Shown here one piece after another: positions 1-8,144 of a DNA stretch of 64,000 bases. The notes under the pieces were generated by a model, which was given only the letters and a program-made list of their open reading frames with translations, was not told the origin of the DNA and did no database searches. The translations under genes were made by a program, and so were the position numbers. This stretch comes from an uncultured Emergencia sp. (GTDB lineage: Bacteria > Bacillota > Clostridia > Peptostreptococcales > Anaerovoracaceae), in contig CAJFTU010000014.1 of NCBI GenBank assembly GCA_904420065.1, forward strand, positions 1 to 64,000, read 5' to 3'. Positions within the stretch are counted from its first letter, which is position 1. The number at the start of each line of letters is the position of its first letter.

Positions 1-1
1 G

Positions 2-169
2 GATCGGCTGGACAAGAGGCTGACGTCGGTGGAAGAGAAGGTGGATCGGCTGGACAAGAGGCTGACGTCGGTGGAAGAGAAGATGGAGCAGCTGGACAAG
101 AGGCTGACGTCGGTGGAAGAGAAGGTGGGGCAGCTGGACAAGAGGCTGACGTCGGTGGAAGAGAAGATG
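2..169 (+). repeat. Four 42-bp tandem repeats inside the coiled-coil gene
   Basis: Four consecutive 42-bp units (2-43, 44-85, 86-127, 128-169) are nearly identical. Differences are limited to the codons at the unit joint and the first residues. Each unit encodes 14 residues, two coiled-coil heptads, so gain or loss of a unit would keep both the reading frame and the heptad register. Confidence 0.9.
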
Positions 170-385
170 GTGCAGCACGGCAAGAGTATGCGGACGCTGA
201 ACCACAAGATCCGTCACATGGAGATTCTGACCGAGAACGATATCGTTCCGCGAATAAAGAATATCGAGCTGTGCTATGCGGGGACTTACGAGCGATATTC
301 TCTGTATGTGGAAAAGATAGACGGTCTGTGTACCGACGTAGATCTACTGAAAAAAGTCGTTCAGGAACACAGTGAAAAACTGTAG
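2..385 (+). CDS. Coiled-coil repeat protein, 5' end outside the window
   Basis: The reading frame is open from the first bases, so the true N-terminus lies upstream. The visible 127 residues begin with four 14-residue repeats (core LDKRLTSVEEK) having leucine/valine heptad spacing, as in a coiled coil. A less regular charged helical tail follows and ends at a TAG stop. An internal ATG at 29 could serve as a start, but nothing marks it as one. I do not recognise the family; short repeat coiled-coil proteins of this kind are common in Clostridia and are usually hypothetical. Role unknown. Confidence 0.6.
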   Translation, partial: DRLDKRLTSVEEKVDRLDKRLTSVEEKMEQLDKRLTSVEEKVGQLDKRLTSVEEKMVQHGKSMRTLNHKIRHMEILTENDIVPRIKNIELCYAGTYERYSLYVEKIDGLCTDVDLLKKVVQEHSEKL

Positions 386-496
386 AAGAGCCGGAGGCAG
401 TGCCTGTTCTGCGGGCGCACCTTAGGCACTGCCATAACTAGGCAGAGCTTTCGGCTGTGTCCGGATTGTATGGCTGTCTGGATAATTCTGAAATGA
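386..496 (+). other. In-frame continuation after an amber stop, zinc-ribbon-like
   Basis: Directly after the TAG at 383-385 the same frame stays open for 36 codons to a TGA at 494-496. The extension holds two CxxC pairs (CLFC near 401-412 and CPDC near 458-469) separated by 15 residues, the spacing of a small zinc ribbon. It may be a C-terminal domain cut off by a point mutation, a readthrough extension, or chance. There is no start codon with a ribosome binding site that would make it a separate gene. From here to about 550 I see nothing else. Confidence 0.35.
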
Positions 497-553
497 TCTT
501 GAAGATCATCAAACCGATAGCCGGCTTTGAGGAAAATAAACTTTTTACTGTAT

Positions 554-582
554 TTGACTTTTCCGTTTAAACGTGATACGAT
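554..582 (+). promoter_or_regulatory. Sigma-A type promoter for the thiazole operon leader
   Basis: TTGACT at 554-559 and TACGAT at 577-582 are separated by exactly 17 bp. Transcription would start near 589, about 15 nt before a strong intrinsic-terminator hairpin. Confidence 0.6.
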
Positions 583-604
583 TTAATCAGAGTGCAGGCA
601 ATAG

Positions 605-656
605 GCCGCGCGAAGGGGCGCACCACCTCGGGTGCGAAACTTTGCGCGGCTTTTTT
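605..656 (+). terminator. Terminator-like hairpin in the thi leader
   Basis: An 11-bp GC-rich outer stem (605-615 with 640-650, one G-T pair) encloses a 6-bp inner stem (619-624 with 631-636), and a T run follows at 651-656. It lies between the promoter at 554 and thiS, so it should stop most transcripts unless something prevents it. It could also end a short RNA of about 65 nt. Confidence 0.65.
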
Positions 657-660
657 GTTT

Positions 661-717
661 GCAGCCGTCAGCCCAGCGGGGAGCAAAGGATTTCGCCGCC
701 TGGGAAATACCGGCTGC
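661..717 (+). promoter_or_regulatory. Second stem-loop of the thi leader
   Basis: GCAGCCG (661-667) pairs with CGGCTGC (711-717). Inside this, CCCAGCGG (672-679) can pair with the CCGCCTGGG segment ending at 704 with one bulge. The region carries scattered resemblance to parts of a TPP riboswitch (AATACC, CCTGAT) but not the CTGAGA box or the full 3' box. I therefore describe it only as a structured leader of the thiazole operon. Confidence 0.4.
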
Positions 718-764
718 AGATCAGCCTGATAGCTGAAAAAGATAAAGAAAGGAGTCGACAGACT

Positions 765-959
765 GTGGTGAAGATAAACGGAAAAGAAGAAGACGCTGCC
801 GGAAAGGTTTTGTCAGAGTACCTGCAGGAGAGCGGCTATTCGCTGAAATGCATAGCTGTAGAGCGGAACGGAGAAATCGTTCCCCGGGCCCGGTACGGCG
901 ACGTACGCTTATGCGACGGAGATACCGTAGAAGTGGTCAGTTTTGTAGGAGGCGGATGA
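765..959 (+). CDS. thiS: Sulfur carrier protein ThiS
   Basis: The 64-residue ubiquitin-fold protein ends in Gly-Gly-Gly, the tail that ThiF adenylates and that carries sulfur as a thiocarboxylate for thiazole formation by ThiG. The start is GTG at 765, chosen because AAAGGAG lies at 748-754; a second GTG follows directly. N-terminal VKING and the VVSFVGGG C-terminus are typical of the family and the length is normal. It is first in a tightly packed operon whose stop codon overlaps the thiF start. Expression probably depends on the hairpins in the leader at 605-717. Confidence 0.93.
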   Translation: MVKINGKEEDAAGKVLSEYLQESGYSLKCIAVERNGEIVPRARYGDVRLCDGDTVEVVSFVGGG

Positions 960-1597
960 TGGGACCGACGAGAGAAGAAATGCTCCGGTGTCTGGAGAAG
1001 AGACATACAAAAGCGGTGCAGGATAAACTGTCTGCCGCCGAGGTTGCTGTCTGCGGCCTGGGCGGCCTCGGGTCTGCAGTAGCTATGGCGCTGGCTCGAA
1101 CCGGGATCGGCGGACTGCACCTTATCGATTTCGACCGGGTGGATCTGTCCAATCTGAACCGGCAGCAGTACAGCCTGGGTCAAATCGGCAAGCCCAAACC
1201 CCGGGCGCTGAAAGAGGAAATCGAGAGGTTTGCGCCTTACTGCCGCATTCGGACCGATTTTATCCGAATGACGGAGGAGAACACACCGCAGCTTTTGGCT
1301 GAGGAAAAGTATGTCTGCGAGGCTTTTGACGATCCGGAGGAAAAGGCCATGCTGGCAGACTGTATATTGACGACACTGCCGGAGAAATATCTGGTGGGCG
1401 CGTCGGGAATGGCGGGATTCGGCGACAGCAATCGAATTGTCACCAGAAGGATAACGGAAAGATACTATCTCTGCGGAGACGGTATTTCTGAAATCAGCGA
1501 CGAATCGGGGCTTATGGCGCCCAGAGTGATGATCTGCGCAGCCCACCAGGCTAATATGATCGTTCGTTTAATTGTAGGAGAGGAAAAACAGTTATGA
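959..1597 (+). CDS. thiF: ThiS adenylyltransferase ThiF, short clostridial type
   Basis: This E1-like enzyme adenylates the ThiS C-terminal glycine. The nucleotide-binding GLGGLGS motif sits about 30 residues in, followed by [14 protein letters not shown], the usual ATP/Mg segment. At about 212 residues it is shorter than the E. coli protein and fits the compact ThiF family 2 of Clostridia, without the Zn-binding CxxC tail. Two adjacent ATG codons (956 and 959) overlap the thiS stop. TAGGAGG at 946-952 is a better distance from 959, so I prefer that start. The gene ends in an ATGA overlap with thiG, implying translational coupling. Confidence 0.9.
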   Translation: MGPTREEMLRCLEKRHTKAVQDKLSAAEVAVCGLGGLGSAVAMALARTGIGGLHLIDFDRVDLSNLNRQQYSLGQIGKPKPRALKEEIERFAPYCRIRTDFIRMTEENTPQLLAEEKYVCEAFDDPEEKAMLADCILTTLPEKYLVGASGMAGFGDSNRIVTRRITERYYLCGDGISEISDESGLMAPRVMICAAHQANMIVRLIVGEEKQL

Positions 1598-2370
1598 AAG
1601 AAAACAGAGATACTTTTGTCCTCGGGGGAAGAGAATTTTCCTCCAGGTTTATCTTAGGATCGGGAAAATATTCCATGGAGCTGATCAAAGCGGCTGTAGA
1701 GCAGGCGAGGGCGGAGATCATTACCCTGGCCGTTCGCCGGGCCAATACCAGGCAGAGCGAAAGCATCCTGGATTACATACCGGAGGGAGTTACCCTTCTG
1801 CCCAACACTTCGGGAGCCAGAGACGCCGAAGAAGCCGTTCGCATCGCGCGCATGTCCAGAGAGTTGGGCTGCGGCGATTTTGTAAAAATTGAGATCATGA
1901 AGGACAGCAAATACCTTCTGCCGGATAACGTGGAAACAGTCAAAGCCACGGAAATACTGGCAAAAGAGGGGTTTGTGGTATTGCCGTATATGTATCCGGA
2001 TCTGTACACGGCCAGAGATCTGGAGAATGCCGGCGCTGCTGCGGTCATGCCGCTTGCCGCGCCTATCGGTTCCAACAAGGGGCTGGCCACCAGAGAATTT
2101 ATCCAGATACTGATCGATGAGATCGATCTTCCGATCATCGTCGATGCGGGAATCGGAAGGCCTTCACAGGCCTGCGAGGTGATGGAAATGGGCGCCGCCG
2201 CGGTTATGGCCAATACGGCTGTTGCGACGGCCGGTGATATTCCGTCCATGGCGCTGGCTTTCAGAAAAGCCATAGAAGCGGGGAGAGCCGCTTACCTTTC
2301 CGGACTGGGAAGAGTGCTGACAAGAGGAGCTTCAGCCTCAGATCCGCTGACCGGATTTTTGCGGGATTAA
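1594..2370 (+). CDS. thiG: Thiazole synthase ThiG
   Basis: A 258-residue TIM-barrel enzyme that condenses deoxyxylulose phosphate, dehydroglycine (from ThiH) and ThiS thiocarboxylate into the thiazole phosphate precursor. Family signatures seen include [12 protein letters not shown] near the start, a VKIEI segment with a candidate Schiff-base lysine, [24 protein letters not shown] and the phosphate-binding [12 protein letters not shown]. Length is normal. The ATG overlaps the thiF stop by four bases. Confidence 0.95.
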   Translation: MKENRDTFVLGGREFSSRFILGSGKYSMELIKAAVEQARAEIITLAVRRANTRQSESILDYIPEGVTLLPNTSGARDAEEAVRIARMSRELGCGDFVKIEIMKDSKYLLPDNVETVKATEILAKEGFVVLPYMYPDLYTARDLENAGAAAVMPLAAPIGSNKGLATREFIQILIDEIDLPIIVDAGIGRPSQACEVMEMGAAAVMANTAVATAGDIPSMALAFRKAIEAGRAAYLSGLGRVLTRGASASDPLTGFLRD

Positions 2371-2405
2371 AGAGCAAGAACAAAGACAGTTGAGGAGTGA
2401 TTATT

Positions 2406-3659
2406 ATGAGTGAAAACCAATTTTTCATCGACTCTCAGAAGCTGACCCCGGCAGCCCTTGAGAAAAAACACCGTCTCGAAAACGATCCGACAGCGAGAAC
2501 CGATCACATGAAGTATGTGGAAGGTATGGAGCGGATTTCCTCCGATGTCTTAGAGAAGGTGCTGAGGCAGATGAAGCAGTACGACTACAGCAGATACAGC
2601 GCAGAGGATGTGAAACGGGCGCTGAACAAAGAAACCTGCGGGATAGAGGAGTTCAAAGCCCTTCTCTCTCCGGCGGCAGAACCTTTTCTCGAACAGATGG
2701 CGGAAAGAGCCAAACGGGAGACCAGCCGCCACTTCGGAAATACGGTCTACCTGTTTACACCGCTGTATATCGCCAACTACTGCGAGAATTACTGCATCTA
2801 CTGCGGATTCAACTGCTACAACGATATCCGGAGGAAAAAGCTGAGCGAAGAGGAAATCGAAAAGGAGATGGAGATCATCGCCGCTTCCGGCATAGAGGAA
2901 ATTCTGATTCTGACCGGCGAGAGCCGGAAGATGAGCAGTATAGAGTACATCGGTCAGGCTTGCCGTACCGCCCGCAAGTATTTCCGCAATATCGGTGTGG
3001 AAATCTATCCGGTAAACGTGGAAGAGTATCGGTATCTTCATCAGTGCGGCGTGGATTACGTCACCGTGTTTCAGGAGACCTACGATGCCGATAAATATGA
3101 GACGCTCCATCTCCTCGGCCACAAGAGGGTATTTCATTATCGATTTGAAGCCCAGGAGCGGGCTCTGATGGGCGGCATGCGCGGCGTCGGGTTTTCCGCG
3201 CTGCTGGGACTTTCCGATTTTCGAAGAGATGCTCTGGCTACGGCTCTCCACGTCTACTACCTGCAGAGAAAATATCCTCAGGGAGAATTTTCTCTGTCCT
3301 GTCCGCGGCTGCGGCCGATCATCAACAACGGCAGAATTTCGCCGGTAGACGTGGGCGAACGGCAGCTGTGCCAGATTCTGTGCGCCTATCGAATTTTTCT
3401 TCCCTATGTGGGCATAACGGTGTCCTCGAGAGAAGAAGAGCATTTTCGGGACGGCATCGTTAAGATTGCGGCCACCAAGATCTCTGCGGGAGTATCCACG
3501 GGAATCGGCGACCACGAGAGCAAATACGAAGGAAAGGAAGGGGAGGACACAGGAGACGAGCAGTTTGAGATTGCCGACGACAGGAGCTTTGATCAAATGT
3601 ACGGCGATATGGAAAAAGAGGGGCTGCAGCCTGTAGTCAACGATTATGTCTACGTATAA
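2406..3659 (+). CDS. thiH: 2-iminoacetate synthase ThiH (radical SAM)
   Basis: This radical SAM lyase cleaves tyrosine to dehydroglycine and p-cresol, the anaerobic route to the thiazole nitrogen-carbon unit. The cluster motif is visible as CENYCIYC (CxxxCxxC), after NTVYLFTPLYIANY. Start ATG at 2406 is preferred over GTG at 2397 because TTGAGGAG at 2389-2396 is then at a proper distance. The protein of 417 residues is normal for ThiH. Use of ThiH rather than ThiO fits an anaerobe. The 3' end overlaps tenI by 14 bp. Confidence 0.95.
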   Translation: MSENQFFIDSQKLTPAALEKKHRLENDPTARTDHMKYVEGMERISSDVLEKVLRQMKQYDYSRYSAEDVKRALNKETCGIEEFKALLSPAAEPFLEQMAERAKRETSRHFGNTVYLFTPLYIANYCENYCIYCGFNCYNDIRRKKLSEEEIEKEMEIIAASGIEEILILTGESRKMSSIEYIGQACRTARKYFRNIGVEIYPVNVEEYRYLHQCGVDYVTVFQETYDADKYETLHLLGHKRVFHYRFEAQERALMGGMRGVGFSALLGLSDFRRDALATALHVYYLQRKYPQGEFSLSCPRLRPIINNGRISPVDVGERQLCQILCAYRIFLPYVGITVSSREEEHFRDGIVKIAATKISAGVSTGIGDHESKYEGKEGEDTGDEQFEIADDRSFDQMYGDMEKEGLQPVVNDYVYV

Positions 3660-4212
3660 AACCATCTGTGTAACCGACCGGCATCTGGTTCGCGGCAGCT
3701 TTATCCGGCAGATCAAAAGGGCTTTGGAGACGAAGCCCTGGGCGCTGATCCTGAGGGAAAAGGATCTGGACCGGAAAGATTATCGAGATTTGGCGGAGCA
3801 GATTTTACCTGCCTGCAGAGAAAACGGCGTTCTGTGTCTGTTCAATTCCCGAACCGATCTGGCTCGGGAGCTGTCGGCGGACGGGGTTCAGCTGCCAATT
3901 GCTCTGGCGGCCAGGCTGACACGGGAAGAGCGGGAAAGCCTTCCCCTGTTAGGCGTTTCCGTTCACAGCGAAGAAGAAGTCAGAGAAGCGGTCGAGATGG
4001 GGGCTGACTTTCTGCTCTATGGTCACATCTTTCCGACTCAGTGCAAACCGGGGCTTGCTCCCCGGGGACTGGCCGGACTGAAAAGGGTGTGCGCTGCCGC
4101 AGAAGTTCCCGTCTTTGCCATCGGCGGAATCAGTGAGAAAAACGCCCCGGCCTGTATAGAAGCCGGAGCGTCGGGCGTATGTATGATGAGCCGGTTTATG
4201 ACGATGGAGTGA
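3646..4212 (+). CDS. tenI: Thiazole tautomerase TenI-like (ThiE superfamily)
   Basis: A 188-residue ThiE/TenI-fold protein. The active-site region reads YGHIFPTQCKPGLAPRGL, which resembles Bacillus TenI (GH-F-T-CK-GL--RG) more than thiamine-phosphate synthase, where a GPVFPT-TK pattern is usual. TenI aromatises the ThiG product to the thiazole carboxylate phosphate, so the operon would make only the thiazole half. The later AIGGIS segment binds phosphate in this superfamily. It overlaps thiH by 14 bp. A bifunctional or ThiE role cannot be excluded from sequence alone. Confidence 0.75.
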   Translation: MSTYKTICVTDRHLVRGSFIRQIKRALETKPWALILREKDLDRKDYRDLAEQILPACRENGVLCLFNSRTDLARELSADGVQLPIALAARLTREERESLPLLGVSVHSEEEVREAVEMGADFLLYGHIFPTQCKPGLAPRGLAGLKRVCAAAEVPVFAIGGISEKNAPACIEAGASGVCMMSRFMTME

Positions 4213-4340
4213 GGGCGCGTGCGATCATCATCATATAGACCTTGATAAAGGTGTAATAGTCTTCAAGGAAAAGCTTTTCGTTTTCATGGGTGGATTCCTC
4301 CACGTCGTTTCCCGCGCCGAAATTGGGCATTGGAATGTGA
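4196..4340 (-). pseudogene. C-terminal remnant of an M20-type peptidase
   Basis: Reading the minus strand from about 4340 to the TAA at 4196-4198 gives a 48-residue tail with IPMPNFGAG, a conserved His/Glu-rich stretch and a final helix. This resembles the end of M20 metallopeptidases. There is no upstream coding sequence for it. The stop overlaps the end of tenI, and the other edge abuts a second gene fragment, so this looks like deletion debris. Confidence 0.5.
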
Positions 4341-4362
4341 GCGGCCGTAACGATTTCCCAAT

Positions 4363-4890
4363 GTGGAATTTGTTTACAGAGAATGTGGGGAAAGAGACGC
4401 GGCGGAGCATGTCAGAAACGGTGAAGCGGATATCGCCTTTATTTCCGCGCCGGCTGACGACGATGGACTGCGCGTCTTTAAACTGAAATCCTATCCTGTC
4501 CGGGCTCTTGTGAGCGTGAAGGATCCGTTGGCGGTGAAGAAGCAGATACCGTTGAAAGAACTGAAGGAGAGAAATTTTATCGTCTTTTCGCCTCAGTGGA
4601 ACATCTATCACAGCTTTATGAAGGATTGCCGGGCCTCCGGCATTTCTCCCCGTGTGGCGTATCAGGTATCCGATGCGCTGCACATGCACTTTCTCTGCCG
4701 GGAAAATGAAGGCGTTGGCATTTGCCCTGCATTTTACTGCAACTTTTTACCGAGGGAAGGGGTAAAAGCTTTACCGGTTTGCGGACTGTCGGATTGGTAT
4801 ATTTCCATCGTTGTGGGCAAGAGTCGGAAGATTACGCCGCTGCTCCACTCCTATATCGAAACCTTTCGCTCGCTGAGTTCTGAAATCTGA
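4363..4890 (+). pseudogene. LysR-type regulator, effector domain only
   Basis: About 175 residues match the substrate-binding half of LysR regulators: GEADIAFISAP near the start, then the KDPLAVKKQIPLKEL and GVGICPAFY stretches. The N-terminal helix-turn-helix, roughly the first 90 residues, is missing. Only a GTG without a good ribosome binding site is available at 4363. It directly follows the M20 remnant, so the same deletion probably removed the front of this gene. Confidence 0.6.
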
Positions 4891-4930
4891 AAGGAACAAC
4901 AAAGAGTTGTCCTGACGGATAGTTTCTCGT

Positions 4931-4960
4931 TTCACAAAAGATCTTTACCGGACCTATAAT
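4931..4960 (+). promoter_or_regulatory. Promoter for the ureohydrolase-like gene
   Basis: TTCACA at 4931-4936 and a perfect TATAAT at 4955-4960 are 18 bp apart, 30 bp before the start codon region. Confidence 0.5.
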
Positions 4961-4990
4961 AAGGGAAAAGTTCGACAGGAGGAAATGGAA

Positions 4991-5917
4991 ATGAGAAGAG
5001 TAAACGGACTGAAGGTGATCGAAAATCCTTATTGCTATGCTGGATGGGAGACAGTAAGGACAGAAGCCGGGCAGTGTTTTCGCTCACAAAAGAAGACTTT
5101 TTGCCAGAGGAGAGATACGGAACTGTATCGCCTGTGCGGCGTATACCACAGGGCAGGAGTTCCGGCAGAGATCGAGGAAGTAGACGACGGAGGAGCAGAA
5201 GAGGAGTTCTGCCTTCGGGTCACGAGAAATCTTTCCGATTCCGTGTATCGGGGCGTCAAAGCGGGGAAAGCCGTGCTGATTGCCGGGGGATACTGCAATT
5301 ACGCGCCGGCGGCGGCAGGAGGTCTTCAACGGGCGGTGGGAACGGAAAAGCGGGTCGGCGTAGTATGGATTGATGCCCATACCGATAATCAGATTGCGGA
5401 AACACGTGATTCACTGCGTCTGGTGGCACTTCCCGTAAGTACCATGACTGGACAGACCATGGAACAGTACAGGAAAACGGTCTGCGGTCTGGAAAGACCT
5501 GTGAAAGGAGAAAATATTCTGCTCAGCGATGCGCGGGAGACAGAAGAGGAAGAAGAGGAAAACCTGAAGGCAGCAGGCTGCCAGGTACTGAGATGGAAGG
5601 ATTTTGAGGATGAAACGGTCTGGAAAGAAGCGGTTATGGAGCTGGCCGGACGAACGGATACGATCTATCTGTCCGTGGATGCGGATATACTGCAGAGCCA
5701 GTACGTACCGGCCTATGAAAGGGAAATCCCCGGCGGACATTCTATCGACGTGGTTATGCGGAACATTTCAGCGGTGATGGCGACGGGAAAAGTAAACGTG
5801 TTCTCCGTATTCTGCGTGGATTTTGATCACTACGACAGACAGGGCGAGTATACCTATCTCAGTGGGATGAAACTGATTGCGTCCGGCCTGGCCGGCTGGA
5901 CGCATACAGGTTTATAG
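4991..5917 (+). CDS. Divergent ureohydrolase (arginase/agmatinase/formiminoglutamase fold)
   Basis: A 308-residue protein with parts of the binuclear manganese site of ureohydrolases: DAHTD at 128-132 and DAD at 230-232, followed by a glycine-rich segment containing GGHS. The first metal motif, normally GGDHS, is replaced by GGYCN at 99-103, so one histidine and one aspartate ligand are absent. Activity may be altered, single-metal or lost; formiminoglutamase-like relatives are the closest guess. The start is the second ATG (4991), eight bases after AGGAGG at 4977-4982. It is converging with the HAD gene, with seven bases between stops. Confidence 0.65.
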   Translation: MRRVNGLKVIENPYCYAGWETVRTEAGQCFRSQKKTFCQRRDTELYRLCGVYHRAGVPAEIEEVDDGGAEEEFCLRVTRNLSDSVYRGVKAGKAVLIAGGYCNYAPAAAGGLQRAVGTEKRVGVVWIDAHTDNQIAETRDSLRLVALPVSTMTGQTMEQYRKTVCGLERPVKGENILLSDARETEEEEEENLKAAGCQVLRWKDFEDETVWKEAVMELAGRTDTIYLSVDADILQSQYVPAYEREIPGGHSIDVVMRNISAVMATGKVNVFSVFCVDFDHYDRQGEYTYLSGMKLIASGLAGWTHTGL

Positions 5918-5924
5918 AGAAAAT

Positions 5925-6581
5925 CTATGCCTCTTCTGTCAGGATGCGGCACAGTTCCTCAGGGGAAGAAACGATCAGTTTCGCTCCGCTTTGGATCAGC
6001 GAATCATGGCTTCGGAAACCCCAGTCCACGGAAATGCAGGCGAGCCCTGCATTTTTTGCTGTCTGGATATCCACCTCGGAATCGCCTATGTATACGGTTT
6101 TTTCTGCCGGAATGTTCATCTGACCGAGGATATATTCCGCGCCGTCGGCTGACGGCTTCAGACGCAGATTTTCCCGTTCACCCAGAGCGATATCGATATA
6201 CGGTTTTAGATGAAGTCTGCAGAGCTTTTGCAGGGGAAGATCTCTCTTGTTGGACTGAACGGCCAGCTTAATTCCCGCCTGCTTCAGCTTTGAGAGCATG
6301 GTCAGAACGCCCGGATAAGGAGCGCTTTTATCTGCGCAGTGTTCTTCATAATAGGCGAGGAATCCCTCGAATATTTCCTCGCTGCGGGATCTGCCCACAT
6401 CTTCCGGAATAAAAGAGCGAACCAGGTAGGCAAGTCCGTTTCCCAGATGGCTGCGGATCTGATCGTCGTCCGGAAGAGGCAGTCCTTCCTGCGAGAGACA
6501 GAAGCGCAGACTGTCGGTCAGATCGTCAAAGCTGTTAATCAGTGTTCCGTCCAAATCGAAGATAATCAGTTGATAACGCAT
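5925..6581 (-). CDS. HAD-superfamily phosphatase, phosphoglycolate phosphatase-like
   Basis: A 218-residue HAD hydrolase with all four motifs: FDLDGTLINS at the N-terminus (nucleophile aspartate), a serine in AVQSNKRD, a lysine in LRLKPSAD and IGDSEVDIQTAKNAG for magnesium. The cap insertion is helical, as in Gph/PpaX proteins. The start at 6581 follows AAGGAAGGAG. It is downstream of the MATE gene on the same strand and may be co-transcribed. Substrate is unknown; phosphoglycolate or pyrophosphate are family precedents. Confidence 0.85.
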   Translation of the reverse strand: MRYQLIIFDLDGTLINSFDDLTDSLRFCLSQEGLPLPDDDQIRSHLGNGLAYLVRSFIPEDVGRSRSEEIFEGFLAYYEEHCADKSAPYPGVLTMLSKLKQAGIKLAVQSNKRDLPLQKLCRLHLKPYIDIALGERENLRLKPSADGAEYILGQMNIPAEKTVYIGDSEVDIQTAKNAGLACISVDWGFRSHDSLIQSGAKLIVSSPEELCRILTEEA

Positions 6582-6666
6582 AAAAAAAACTCCTTCCTTG
6601 ATCTTACCTGCAATATGGTAATACCTGCAGAGGTATTTTGTCAAGGAAGGAAAAACCGGTTTCGAT

Positions 6667-8025
6667 TTATTCAGCCTGCCTGATATGGTTCGTTTCGCCG
6701 TCCGGCTTCAGCTGCCTCGTATACCGGATCATCCGGCTGACCACGTAGACGGCGATCAGTGCCTCCGTGATCGGCATAGCGAACCAAATGGAGTCCGCTC
6801 CGGCTGCGGCGGGGAGAAGATAGATCAGAATTCCGCTGATGACCAGTCCGCGCGCTACAGATACAATAAAGGCGGTCACCGGCTTCATGAGCGCCTGGAA
6901 GTAGTAGGTGGAAAAGATGTTCAGCGGCAGAAGCAGGAAAGAGATTCCGTAACACCGGAAGATTGCCGGGGCAATCTGCAGAACTTCCGGCGTCGGATCC
7001 ATGAAAATGCGAATAAAGGTATTCGGTATCGCCAGACTGAGCACAGTCCACAGTATGCTGAAAAAGGCGGTCGTCCCGAGAGCGTATTTCAGGGTCTGCT
7101 GAATTCGGTCTCCTTTGTCGGCGCCGAAATTGGTGGAAATGATCGGCTGTGACGCCTGACCGACGCTGTATGCGCAGCACTGCGCAAAGGTGCTGATGTT
7201 GACGATGACGCCGTATACGGCCAGAGCGTTTGTCCCCAGATATTCCATGATCTGTCTGTTGAACAGAATCGTAAGTATACCCATGGCCACGTCAATGAAA
7301 AAGGTGGAAAATCCGGTTACACAGATTCTTCTGAGTTTATCCGGAAGGCCAGTGGGTCTGATCAGACGCAGCGTATTTTTCTTAGAGAAAAAGTGGCTAA
7401 GCATGACGATAAAGGTGATGGCGGAACCGATGGCCGTTGCAAGGCCGGCGCCGAAAGCGCCCATGTCGCAGGCAAAGACGAAGAAATAATCTCCGAATAC
7501 GTTGAATATGCCGCCGCTCAGGACGGCTCCTGTAGCCAGTGTCGGATTTTTATCGTTGTGCAGGTAGGCAGCCAGCATCTGATTGAATAGGAACAGCGGG
7601 ATAGCAGGCTTGATGGGCTTTACGTATTCTCGGGCCAAAGTGAGGGTATTGTCCTGAGCGCCGAACAGCAGCAGAAGATCCCGGTCGAAAAAGATGATCA
7701 GCATCCAGATCACAGCGGCGAGGATGACCGAACCGATTACAGAAGCGGTAAAATATTCGTTGGATTTCGCTTCGTTACCGCCGCCTTTTCCACGGATTGT
7801 GCTGAAAAGAACAGAGCCGCCGATGCCCATCAGGAGTCCGAAGCTGTAGATGATGTTCCATACCGGGGCGACTACAGCCAGGGCGGCCGATCCTTCCGGG
7901 CCGTGGTACTGGCCGACCATGGCCATATCGACAATGGAATAGATCGACGTGATCAGGGCGCTGCCAAAGGCCGCAGCCAGATATTTAAAATATTTTTTTT
8001 TGATATTGTCGTTTAGGAAATCCAT
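6667..8025 (-). CDS. MATE family multidrug/cation antiporter
   Basis: A 452-residue integral membrane protein with about 12 hydrophobic segments. Recognisable MATE features are N-terminal KKYFKYLAAAFGSALITSIYSIVDMAMVG, VVAPVWNIIYSFGLLMGIGGS and the repeated motif YSVGQASQPIISTNFGA in the second half. It would export organic cations or drugs in exchange for sodium or protons. GGAAGGAGG lies upstream of the ATG. It has its own promoter (8145-8172) and a leader ending in a strong terminator just before the ribosome binding site, which points to control by attenuation. Confidence 0.9.
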   Translation of the reverse strand: MDFLNDNIKKKYFKYLAAAFGSALITSIYSIVDMAMVGQYHGPEGSAALAVVAPVWNIIYSFGLLMGIGGSVLFSTIRGKGGGNEAKSNEYFTASVIGSVILAAVIWMLIIFFDRDLLLLFGAQDNTLTLAREYVKPIKPAIPLFLFNQMLAAYLHNDKNPTLATGAVLSGGIFNVFGDYFFVFACDMGAFGAGLATAIGSAITFIVMLSHFFSKKNTLRLIRPTGLPDKLRRICVTGFSTFFIDVAMGILTILFNRQIMEYLGTNALAVYGVIVNISTFAQCCAYSVGQASQPIISTNFGADKGDRIQQTLKYALGTTAFFSILWTVLSLAIPNTFIRIFMDPTPEVLQIAPAIFRCYGISFLLLPLNIFSTYYFQALMKPVTAFIVSVARGLVISGILIYLLPAAAGADSIWFAMPITEALIAVYVVSRMIRYTRQLKPDGETNHIRQAE

Positions 8026-8052
8026 TCGTTTTTTCTTCCTCCTTCCAAACAG

Positions 8053-8102
8053 AAAAAGGGCCGGATAAGAGCAGACGTTTCAGTCTGTGCCTTATCCGGC
8101 CC
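8053..8102 (-). terminator. Attenuator/terminator upstream of the MATE gene
   Basis: A perfect 12-bp stem (8091-8102 with 8058-8069) contains a further small stem and is followed on the minus strand by five T residues (8057-8053). It sits between promoter and start codon. Confidence 0.75.
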
Positions 8103-8138
8103 ATCATTTCTGACGAATGATTTGCCCTCCGAGCAAGC
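8058..8138 (-). promoter_or_regulatory. Compact three-hairpin leader of the MATE gene
   Basis: On the minus strand, transcription should begin near 8138 and run straight into three abutting stems: TTGC/GCAA (8136-8122, loop with GGAGG), ATCATT/AATGAT (8121-8103) and a long terminator stem (8102-8058). No spacer separates them. The order promoter, small folded domain, terminator, gene is that of a riboswitch or protein-controlled attenuator. It does not match a class I can name. Confidence 0.45.
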
Positions 8139-8144
8139 CGTTTC

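Noticed and set aside
661-764. TPP riboswitch upstream of thiS
   Set aside because: Only isolated pieces resemble the aptamer; the CTGAGA box and the full 3' conserved box are missing, so I list it as an unnamed leader.
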